A stretch of DNA of 50,624 nucleotides. Source: DATJHM01 sp035493895 (GTDB lineage: Bacteria > Chloroflexota > Ktedonobacteria > Ktedonobacterales > Ktedonobacteraceae). The notes below the pieces were generated by a model. It had not been told where the DNA came from, did no database searches, and worked only from the letters and a program-made list of their open reading frames with translations. Of the stretch, positions 7,850 to 15,555 are shown one piece after another. The translations under genes and the position numbers were made by a program. The stretch's first letter is position 1. Every line of letters starts with the position of its first letter. The stretch covers positions 1 through 50,624 of the forward strand of contig DATJHM010000161.1 in NCBI GenBank assembly GCA_035493895.1. Direction: 5' to 3'.

Positions 7850-8479
7850 ATGCAAAAGCTCGATGGCGTTGAAGATCTGAGGATTCGTCGTACGCGCAAA
7901 CTGCTTCAGCAAGCGTTGATCGAGGGGACTGTGGAGAAAGGGTTCGCGGCCCTCACCGTGCGTGATATTACCAGGCGTGCCATGGTGAACCGCTCGACGT
8001 TTTATCGCCACTACCTTGATAAATACGATCTGCTCGAACAACATATAAATGAGATATACGAGGTGTTAGAGAAGGAGGGAGGGATCATAGGGGAGGGTCG
8101 GCATGAAGGACTCATCGAGCTATTCAAGCAGATTCAACAGTTTCCCGACTTTTACCGCGTGATGCTGGGTGCGCAGGCGGACGCCTTTTTGAGCCAGCGC
8201 TTTCGCCAACAGACGCAACAGCGTTTTCTTGCTTACTTCCATCAGACGTTCCCCGAAGCCGCATCTGATCCCGATACGCTGCCGCTCGACCTGAAGTTCA
8301 CCACGGTTGCCTCGGCTGGATGTAGCGCGCTCGGCTGGTGGCTGGAGCAGGAGCGGCCCTCTCCACCTGAACAGTTTGCCCACTGGCTGCGACAGCTCAT
8401 CTATGACATCTCGATTTCTATGCTCAAGCCGAAAAGCCAAAAGAGCGAGGCCGTGCGAGGCTCACGCGAATCTTTATGA
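7850..8479 (+). CDS. TetR-family transcriptional regulator
   Basis: A 209-residue repressor-type regulator. The N-terminal helix-turn-helix is clear: RKLLQQALIEGTVEKGFAAL, then TVRDITRRAMVNRSTFYRHY, with the STFYRHY recognition helix and following KYDLL typical of the family. The rest is the helical ligand and dimer domain (WWLEQERPSPPEQFAHWLRQ near the end). A GTG three bases upstream could also start it; GGAG at 7837-7840 serves both. It diverges from the PanE-like gene, which it probably controls along with itself. The ligand is unknown. Confidence 0.9.
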   Translation: MQKLDGVEDLRIRRTRKLLQQALIEGTVEKGFAALTVRDITRRAMVNRSTFYRHYLDKYDLLEQHINEIYEVLEKEGGIIGEGRHEGLIELFKQIQQFPDFYRVMLGAQADAFLSQRFRQQTQQRFLAYFHQTFPEAASDPDTLPLDLKFTTVASAGCSALGWWLEQERPSPPEQFAHWLRQLIYDISISMLKPKSQKSEAVRGSRESL

Positions 8480-8509
8480 AGTTCTCGTTGTACACTCACT
8501 CCACGTTCT

Positions 8510-8803
8510 TCAACAGCTGTCACAAAACGAGGATCTTTGATCGCTCCATACCAAACAGTGGTGATCAGTCTCTGGCTCTGCTTCGATCCAAACCTCAGTA
8601 ACGTAAATATCAAGTAGACCTAAGACACCTGCGGGGAGATGAACAAAACGATCTCTGCCATATCCAGCCTTAGCTCGCACCTGATTCTCGTTATCGACTC
8701 GAAAACGGACATGTACTCCTTGAGTTTTAATTCTATGCGCTGCTCCACTCCTGACAAAAACAAACTCGCTGCCTTGTGAATGGTACTGACATTTCCTATC
8801 TCT
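8510..8803 (-). pseudogene. Start-less open frame, possible gene remnant
   Basis: A 97-codon frame closed by TAG (8804-8806) upstream and TGA (8510-8512). Near its beginning there is no ATG, GTG or TTG. The translation has the look of a real folded protein rather than shadow sequence: GSEFVFVRSGAAHRIKTQG, VHVRFRVDNENQVRAKAG, VLGLLDIYVTEVWIEAEPE. I recognise no family. The frame may be the tail of a gene whose 5' part was lost. The rest of the 8480-9082 gap shows no convincing gene. Confidence 0.3.
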
Positions 8804-9082
8804 CTATGGGGGTTACAAAGTCAGATCACAAATTCAGTAAGGTCGGCTGGCGTTGCTTGAAGCATCTGCAATTGTTGCTGATGAAGGAAACGGTAATACC
8901 ACAAGAGGCGAGCGTGAGCGAGCGGTTACACACAAAATAGCCCCTTACGGAGGGTCACTACCATGTTTACGCCTCTGCAAGAGAATAGTTATCTGGCGAA
9001 CGAAATCTGAGCTGAACATCTCTTCTGCTCTCACTTTTTTTCAGACTGCCTGAAGAGAAACAACTCATAAAGAGGAATATAC

Positions 9083-9550
9083 ATGCATGACGCAAATGCG
9101 CCTCTCCGCGTAGAGGCCAAAATGCTTGGGAAGCGCAAGCCCATCAATCCAGCATGGTATGTTACCCTTCCCTCCGCATTCTTCCAGGAAACAGCAGACC
9201 CTGAGCATGGACCATTATTGCGCCATCTCATCGCATATATCGTGAGTGAAGAGGTACGTGCATTTCAAATGCGGCAGGAAGAGCACCACTTGCTCCATAT
9301 ATTACAGCCACACGAATTGAACAATGCCGCCAGCACAGGCAAAATCAGCATGGGAGACGCGCTGCAAAGATCGGATAGCGCTCCAGTCGACGAAAATGCA
9401 GCCGTAGAGATTGCGCTGCAAGGCTTTCAGGATGGTATCTACTTCGTCTTTATCGATGGCCAGAAGCAGGATGATCTGGATGCGTCCGTACAGTTGTCTG
9501 CAACAAGCACGTTGCTCTTTTTGCGCCTTGTCGCCCTGATAGGAGGTTAG
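9083..9550 (+). CDS. Conserved-type hypothetical protein, partner of the DUF4132 giant
   Basis: 155 residues, starting at ATG 9083 after AGAGGA. I do not recognise a named domain. It is soluble, with an N-terminal part around INPAWYVTLPSAFF, a helical middle rich in His and Glu (EEVRAFQMRQEEHHLLHILQ), and a C-terminal alpha/beta part (GFQDGIYFVFIDGQ, LLFLRLVALIGG). The stop is followed after 8 bases by the start of the 1682-residue protein, with that gene's ribosome site AGGAGAT in the gap, so the two are almost certainly co-transcribed. A role as a small partner or adaptor of the giant protein is inferred from this linkage. Confidence 0.6.
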   Translation: MHDANAPLRVEAKMLGKRKPINPAWYVTLPSAFFQETADPEHGPLLRHLIAYIVSEEVRAFQMRQEEHHLLHILQPHELNNAASTGKISMGDALQRSDSAPVDENAAVEIALQGFQDGIYFVFIDGQKQDDLDASVQLSATSTLLFLRLVALIGG

Positions 9551-9558
9551 GAGATATT

Positions 9559-12500
9559 ATGCTTGCTTCACGCGAAGACGTGCAAAAAATCATACAAGAA
9601 GAACAAACTGCCAACTGGTCCGAGCTCTGTTTATCGGCAATTGAGAGTGAATTGCCAGAGGCTCACCGCGCGATCGCTTACGCTTTTTTCAATCGTGACG
9701 AACATGGCAACAACTTTCCCTATCAGACAGCCACTACTGAAGCAAATCAGCGTCACAACCAGATGATCGAACAGCAGCTACTACGGTTGACTGGGCTGAC
9801 CTCTGAGGAGCGGAGCGCTATTTTCTCTGTTCTGACACCGCGTGTGGCCACGGCGGTTGAGGCGGCATGGCAATTGCTCGGACGTTTGCCATACCAGACT
9901 GGCCGGGCACGCAAGGCGTTTCGCATTTCTGCTGATAACCCCATTCATGGACCCCAACGCGTGGCCTGGGTACGCTCTACTCTTTTGCAACTGGCCCGCT
10001 TTCGTGAGAAAGATCTTGCCTGGTTTGCCGCCTGGGTACCCCACGTTCTTCCTTATAATACTCAGCCGTTTGGTATTCTTTTTGCCGCTGCGATCGATGA
10101 AGGCGGAGCGGAGGGTGACGAGATTTTTGCGATTCTGGTAGACACGACTCGTAATGAGCATGCGGTTGGCATGATGGGACGCCATGTGACTACTGGCCTG
10201 CTCGCTGCCGCCCGCCAGGATGGCTGGGATTGTATGGAACATCTGCTCCTTGCCGCCCAGCGTGAGGAAGGGCTACGGCAGGTCATTCTGGAAACGGTGG
10301 ATGAGGCCCATCCGGAGGCGTTTCGGCGTATGCTCCAGCTGATTCTTGAGCATGATCTGCTCCGTTTCAGTGCCACGCTGCGTGCGGCTGATGTCTGGTT
10401 GGGTTTCGATAGGGCGGTTGAGGATATACCAACGTTCCGCAATGCGCTGCATGCCCTTGTGCGTCTCCTCGATGAACGTGTTGAACGGGACGAGGCGATC
10501 GCGCACGGCAATCCGCAAGAGGTGTACTTCGCGCTGTGGGCAACCGCTTTTACCGATGCCATCGAGGCGATTGCGGCGGCACAGCCCGTTCTACATGATC
10601 CTCTGCCAGAGCGCCGCCTGGCCGCTACGCACCTGCTGGGTCAGTTGCAAATACCCGAGACGCGGGATACGCTTTTCTCTTTGCTTGCTGATCCAGATCT
10701 ACGTGTCGCCTTCCATGCTTTTGCGTGTATGCAACGTCTCGATCTGGCTCAGCATCATGATGAGCTTTTCGTGCGGCTTCAGAGGCTGCTGGAGCGAGTG
10801 AGTGGTAAGGCGTATTATACGCTACAAAGTGGCATCTGGCCCTGGTTGGAGATCCCGGTTCAGCCTGATGCACTGTTGCGTATGATGCTGCAATGTCTTG
10901 GGGAGCGCGATCCGCGGTGCATGGTTGCCTATCTCCCCCAGATGAACAATGAAGATCGTCTGGAACTGATCAAGAAATTTGCACCATTACCCATCTCGGA
11001 TTGGGATGAAGAGATCCGTAGCACATTGTACCGGTTGGTGGGTGACCGCTCCAGCTGGGTACGCGCTCAGGCACAGGAACTGCTTACCGCTCGTCCACTC
11101 GATGAAACGAGCACGAGGGTCCTGGAGCAATTGCTGACGCGCAAGGGCGTTGAACTGCGGCGCGGCCTCATCGGGCATCTCCTCAAAGGCGAGGATGAAG
11201 CTGTGTTGCAAAGTGCCAGCAGATTGCTGGCGCAACGTACTGCGGAGCAACGGCTGGCTGGTCTGGACCTGCTCAATGGGTTGGTTGCAGAGAAGCGTCA
11301 GATCGAGCGTGCTATGGCGCAGGCCAGCGCCTACCGGGAGCGTCGAGATGTGCTCACTGTGGAGGAGATGGCGCTTGTGAATACGATCCTGGCAGCCGCT
11401 CAGGCACAGGAAACGCCTACCCACGAGAACGTTCTGGGTCTCATTTCGCCGGAGCAGCGTTCTCCCGTGATTCCTCCACAGCGACGAGCGGCACTTATCG
11501 ATACGCCTGCTGCTCGCGACTGTTTGCGCTCGCTTGATGCGCTCATTGAGGAACATCGCGTTACACCGGTTGTGATCGAAACATGGCAAGGGAAAGAGGA
11601 AATGCTACTGGGCAATGTGCAGTCGTACTTCCCTGATCCTACCATGAAGCTGGAGAATGAGGTGGACGAGCGCGAAAATCTTCCCCTGGCCGAGGTCTGG
11701 CTGAAATGGGAACGTGAGCGAGATGCAGCCTTGCGCGATCCTGATGGGCTGGAGCTTTTTCGTGCTGCTCTGTTACTGAAAGGAACACTGGCTGTAGAAA
11801 CTGTGCAGGTTGTGAGAGAAACGTCTGCCAATCCGTCTTTCCTGGATCAGGGATTAGACGAAGACGAAGAGCGTGAGCCTGTGTCGGAACGGGAAACGCT
11901 GGCTCTGCGCTATATTGATATCGTGGGCGCGTTGCTCATCTGGTTACAACGTCGCCAGAATGTGTCAGGCGAGATAACGGATTTTCTCCTCGACGCCATG
12001 GAAACAGTCTTTGCTAGCATCGATGTTGCCAGCATAGTAGCCCAGGAAACGGCGGAAACACAGTATCCATGGCGGTCTTATGAACTTCGTAGTAGCCTCT
12101 CCGGCGATGGGAGCCATTCGTTATTGCAGATCTATCGTTTCCGGCATCGTTCACCGTGGTCAAACGAGCACCGGAGACGTTACTGGCAACTGCTGCATTG
12201 GCTGGATGAGCCTGCACCAGGTCTGGCACGGCAACGCCCCTCATTAGATGTCTTGATGGAAGCCTATCAGATCGGTGAGGCGAACGAAGCGGACATTCTT
12301 GATCAGCTTGGTGGCCCTGTGATGCAGACCTACGGAACAAAGCATATCGATTTAAGTACACTGTCAACTCGTGTGCCACCTCAGCAGATGGCAGACTATC
12401 CCATTCTCAGTACACTGGTTGCCGATCTGCGCACGCGTATTCTCGAGATCGAACTGGGGCGAGGAGAACTGCCGACCGTCGCGACCGAGATGGCACTGTC

Positions 12501-14607
12501 TTTGCGCTACAGCGGCGGTATGGCCGTCTTCATGCACCTGATAGCGTTGCTCGCTTCGCCAAAAACGCTCGTACGCCGCTATACCGATGATGGACAGGGG
12601 AAGGGCGCGACCTGGAGTCACCTGTTGCGCATCTGTTATCCCGATCCAGGTGAGACACCGCAGGAATTCGCACAGCTAGCCAGAGATGCGCACTTTGCTA
12701 CAGAACAGCTGGTTGTGGCCGCCGTGTATGCTCCACAATGGGCGCACCATATCGAATATACGCTCAACTGGTCGCATTTTGCCGATGCTGTCTGGTGGAT
12801 CTATGCGCATACCAGAGGAAGCAATTGGGGAGTCAACGAAGAGATGCGCACGATGTGGCAAACACAGGTCGCAGAACGCACGCTGATTAGCGCGGAAGAA
12901 TTGCAGGCCGGAGCGGTCGATGTGGACTGGTTCCAGAAGAGTTATGTCGGATTGGGTGCGGAACGCTGGGAGAAGATCTATGCGGCGGCGAAATATGCTG
13001 CCAGTGGCACTGGTCACGGTCGAGCGCGTCTCTATGCAGATGCTATGAGCGGCAAAATCAGCATGCTTGAATTGCGTCAACGTGTCCAGGAGAAACGCCA
13101 GCAGGACGCTGTACGTGCGCTGGGACTCGCGCCGCTCCCGGTCGATGACAGAGAGCGGGAGGGCGAGATCGTTGAGCGGTACCTGGTGCTCCAGGAATTC
13201 AAGCGTACGGGAAAGAAGTTTGGCGCACAGCGTCGAGCCAGCGAGGAGGCGGCCATACGCATCGGCCTCGAAAATCTGGCGCGCACAGCCGGTTTCTCCG
13301 ATCCGATACGCTTACAATGGGCGATGGAGACGCGCACGGCGAATGATCTGCGGGATGGGGCGCTGACGCTGCTAGAAGAGGGCATCCAGATTACCCTGAA
13401 ACTGGATGATCGTTCGGCTGAGCCACAGATCACGCTTGTCGGAAATAAAGGCAAAACGCTCAATGCCATGCCCGCTCATCTGAAAAAGAACGAGAACGTT
13501 ATAGCCTTGCTGGCGCGTAAACGCGAGATCGAGCAGCAAATTGCCCGTATGCGGATCTCTCTGGAAGTCGCCATGTGCCGGGGTGATCATTTTAGCGCAG
13601 ATGAAGTACTCGCGTTGCTGGCGCATCCTGTGCTGGCTCGTCTGCTGCAAAACCTGATTTTTGTACCGGCTGAAAATGGACAGGGTCAGCAGCGCAACGC
13701 GTCTGGTTATCCTGTGCGACGTGAAGGCGAGACGGGAGCACAGCTCTTTTTGCGTGATCATGCTGGCAATGAGACACTCGTCGATCTGGCGACAACGGCG
13801 CTGCGTCTGGCCCATCCTGACGATCTGTTTTCTCGTCAGGAATGGCATCGCTGGCAGCACGAGTGCTTCACGGTTGCGCGTGCGCAACCTTTCAAGCAGG
13901 TGTTTCGCGAACACTATGTCCGTACCAGCAATGAGGTGCGCAATGGTGAGGACGCGCTTTCCTGGCGCTATGCCGGTCAGCAGGTGCAGCCACGGCAGGC
14001 ACATGCGCTCCTTGGGCAGCGCGGCTGGGTCGCCGATTATGGATCAGATGCGCATCGTACCTTCCATGCGGAGAAACTTACGGCTACTGTTTCTTTCCTG
14101 CGCGTTTTTTTTACGCCGAATGAAGTCGAAGGTTTGACCGTTGAGCGCGTGTTTTTCATGCAGCAAGGCGATTATAAACCCGTTCCGCTGGCAAACGTTC
14201 CGCCGCGTGTGTTTAGCGAGACGATGCGTGATCTGGATCTGATGGTGAGCGTGGCGCACAGTGGCGGCGTTGATCCGGAGGCGACGGCCTCGACTGTGGA
14301 GATGCGCTCCTCGCTGATCACGGAAACCTGTATGCTGCTTGGCCTCGAAAATGTCTCGCTCAAGAGCGCACATGCGCTGATTGAGGGCGCGCTCGGCTAC
14401 TATACCGTGCATATTGGCAGCGGGGTCGTGCATAGGCAGCCGGGCGGCGCGCTCTGTATCATCCCGGTCCATGCGCAGCATCGTGGGCGCATCTTTCTGC
14501 CCTTCGCCGACAATGATCCCAAAACGGCCGAAGTGATGAGCAAGGTGATCCTGTTAGCGCGGGATAGCGAGATCAAAGATCCTACTATCCTGGAGCAGAT
14601 TTTGTGA
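9559..14607 (+). CDS. DUF4132/MolR-like giant protein
   Basis: 1682 residues, no signal or membrane helix. The N-terminal two thirds is mostly helical. A HEAT-like repeat stretch runs at about residues 350-560 (RRLAATHLLGQLQIPETRDT, LLADPDLRVAFHAFACM, DRSSWVRAQAQELLTARP). From about 1215 a second region resembles DUF4132 of E. coli MolR/YehI (KFGAQRRASEEAAIRIGLEN onward, with GWVADYGSDAHRTFH). The last 120 residues are strongly patterned: GYYTVHIGSGVVHRQPGG and IFLPFADNDPKTAEVMSKV, the end seen in MolR-type proteins. E. coli molR was linked to molybdate regulation, and relatives occur near MoxR ATPase/VWA modules, but the biochemical role is unknown. Here no MoxR or VWA gene adjoins it. It forms an operon with the 155-residue protein and is followed by a hairpin. 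Confidence 0.75.
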   Translation: MLASREDVQKIIQEEQTANWSELCLSAIESELPEAHRAIAYAFFNRDEHGNNFPYQTATTEANQRHNQMIEQQLLRLTGLTSEERSAIFSVLTPRVATAVEAAWQLLGRLPYQTGRARKAFRISADNPIHGPQRVAWVRSTLLQLARFREKDLAWFAAWVPHVLPYNTQPFGILFAAAIDEGGAEGDEIFAILVDTTRNEHAVGMMGRHVTTGLLAAARQDGWDCMEHLLLAAQREEGLRQVILETVDEAHPEAFRRMLQLILEHDLLRFSATLRAADVWLGFDRAVEDIPTFRNALHALVRLLDERVERDEAIAHGNPQEVYFALWATAFTDAIEAIAAAQPVLHDPLPERRLAATHLLGQLQIPETRDTLFSLLADPDLRVAFHAFACMQRLDLAQHHDELFVRLQRLLERVSGKAYYTLQSGIWPWLEIPVQPDALLRMMLQCLGERDPRCMVAYLPQMNNEDRLELIKKFAPLPISDWDEEIRSTLYRLVGDRSSWVRAQAQELLTARPLDETSTRVLEQLLTRKGVELRRGLIGHLLKGEDEAVLQSASRLLAQRTAEQRLAGLDLLNGLVAEKRQIERAMAQASAYRERRDVLTVEEMALVNTILAAAQAQETPTHENVLGLISPEQRSPVIPPQRRAALIDTPAARDCLRSLDALIEEHRVTPVVIETWQGKEEMLLGNVQSYFPDPTMKLENEVDERENLPLAEVWLKWERERDAALRDPDGLELFRAALLLKGTLAVETVQVVRETSANPSFLDQGLDEDEEREPVSERETLALRYIDIVGALLIWLQRRQNVSGEITDFLLDAMETVFASIDVASIVAQETAETQYPWRSYELRSSLSGDGSHSLLQIYRFRHRSPWSNEHRRRYWQLLHWLDEPAPGLARQRPSLDVLMEAYQIGEANEADILDQLGGPVMQTYGTKHIDLSTLSTRVPPQQMADYPILSTLVADLRTRILEIELGRGELPTVATEMALSLRYSGGMAVFMHLIALLASPKTLVRRYTDDGQGKGATWSHLLRICYPDPGETPQEFAQLARDAHFATEQLVVAAVYAPQWAHHIEYTLNWSHFADAVWWIYAHTRGSNWGVNEEMRTMWQTQVAERTLISAEELQAGAVDVDWFQKSYVGLGAERWEKIYAAAKYAASGTGHGRARLYADAMSGKISMLELRQRVQEKRQQDAVRALGLAPLPVDDREREGEIVERYLVLQEFKRTGKKFGAQRRASEEAAIRIGLENLARTAGFSDPIRLQWAMETRTANDLRDGALTLLEEGIQITLKLDDRSAEPQITLVGNKGKTLNAMPAHLKKNENVIALLARKREIEQQIARMRISLEVAMCRGDHFSADEVLALLAHPVLARLLQNLIFVPAENGQGQQRNASGYPVRREGETGAQLFLRDHAGNETLVDLATTALRLAHPDDLFSRQEWHRWQHECFTVARAQPFKQVFREHYVRTSNEVRNGEDALSWRYAGQQVQPRQAHALLGQRGWVADYGSDAHRTFHAEKLTATVSFLRVFFTPNEVEGLTVERVFFMQQGDYKPVPLANVPPRVFSETMRDLDLMVSVAHSGGVDPEATASTVEMRSSLITETCMLLGLENVSLKSAHALIEGALGYYTVHIGSGVVHRQPGGALCIIPVHAQHRGRIFLPFADNDPKTAEVMSKVILLARDSEIKDPTILEQIL

Positions 14608-14623
14608 GATAGCTTTGCGGTCT

Positions 14624-14661
14624 CCTCTGGCATCCCTGGAAACTTCGCGGGATGCCAGAGG
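14624..14661 (+). terminator. Terminator-like hairpin after the DUF4132 gene
   Basis: CCTCTGGCATCCC and GGGATGCCAGAGG pair over 13 bp around a 12-base loop, 17 bases after the stop at 14607. A T-run is lacking. It lies between two convergent genes and may serve both. Confidence 0.65.
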
Positions 14662-14682
14662 GGATAGATGCATGGGTGTTGC

Positions 14683-15102
14683 TCAGGCGTTTGTTTGCCG
14701 TTCGAGGAGAAAAACGGGGATTTCACGATCCGTTTTCTTTTGATAGTCCGCATAGGGGGCAAACACTTCGCTTGCTTTCACATATGCCTGTGCTCGCTCT
14801 TCGCCAGACAGCATTCTCGCGGTAGCCGCAAACGTTTCGGTGCCGACCTCAACCGTGACCTCGGGATACGCCAGCAGATTGTAATACCACTGAGGATGTT
14901 GTGGTGCGCCACCTTTGGAAGCGACCGCGAGGTAACCATCGCCATAAGGAACGGACATTAAGGGATAGATGCGCGTCTGACCAGATTTAGCTCCTTTGGT
15001 CGTGAGAAGGATTAATGGAGCCCAACCGTGCACATTACCACCGTTTGCACGGAACTCCTCAACAACGCCGTTGTTCCTGCTTATGAACTCAGAATCATTC
15101 AT
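14683..15102 (-). CDS. Deazaflavin (F420)-dependent nitroreductase family protein
   Basis: 139 residues from ATG 15102, preceded by AAGGAG; the open frame continues upstream but without a ribosome site. The core pattern LILLTTKGAKSGQTRIYPLM, then YGDGYLAVASKGGAPQHPQW and LLAYPEVTVEVG, is that of the Ddn/DUF385 split-barrel family. These proteins use reduced F420, or sometimes FMN or heme, to reduce quinones and other compounds. It is cytoplasmic and single-domain. It converges with the DUF4132 operon and appears to be its own unit. Confidence 0.85.
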   Translation of the reverse strand: MNDSEFISRNNGVVEEFRANGGNVHGWAPLILLTTKGAKSGQTRIYPLMSVPYGDGYLAVASKGGAPQHPQWYYNLLAYPEVTVEVGTETFAATARMLSGEERAQAYVKASEVFAPYADYQKKTDREIPVFLLERQTNA

Positions 15103-15358
15103 TATTACAAATCTCCTTTTTGAGAATACTTTAAATAGCAATCGAAAAATCTCTCTCTGTGTCCCAATGGTCCATCCCTTTATGCGGCAAGATGAAGTGC
15201 CTGAGAGAAATGCCCTTCTGAAAGAAAACCAATCGGCGAAGCTATTTTATTTCCGAAATGGATGCTTATCTGCATGCAGAACATTGATCTCAGCCTGTAT
15301 CATAGTGTTGGTGGGCTGGTTGGACCTATCGAATAGCGAACTGTCGCGCATAGATCCC

Positions 15359-15454
15359 GTAGAGGCGCTGCTTGTCTGCGCCGGAGCTACACGCGATCAC
15401 GAAAGCGAACCTGGGTGATACGAGTTCCCTGGCGCAGACAAGCAGCGCCCCTAC
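15359..15454. repeat. Long inverted repeat containing GCTTGTCTGCG element
   Basis: The left arm 15359-15382 (GTAGaGGCGCTGCTTGTCTG then CGCC) pairs with 15431-15454 over 24 positions with a single A/C mismatch. The loop is 48 bases. The arm core GCTGCTTGTCTGCG recurs in the spacers at 44.5-44.9 kb and 50.4-50.6 kb, so it belongs to a dispersed family. It lies in the spacer between the nitroreductase and phosphoketolase genes. The rest of 15103-15555 shows no gene. Confidence 0.75.
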
Positions 15455-15555
15455 AAGGATATTCGGTAAATGGGAGATGTAGGACGCATAATGTAAAGCG
15501 TAGAGACGAATATTCGTGGTGCAATGAATAAGCGTTGCACTGCTGGAGGTCTGCC

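Noticed and set aside
8853..9053. 66-codon plus-strand frame before the small partner gene
   Set aside because: No ribosome site and low-complexity charged sequence; no family recognised.
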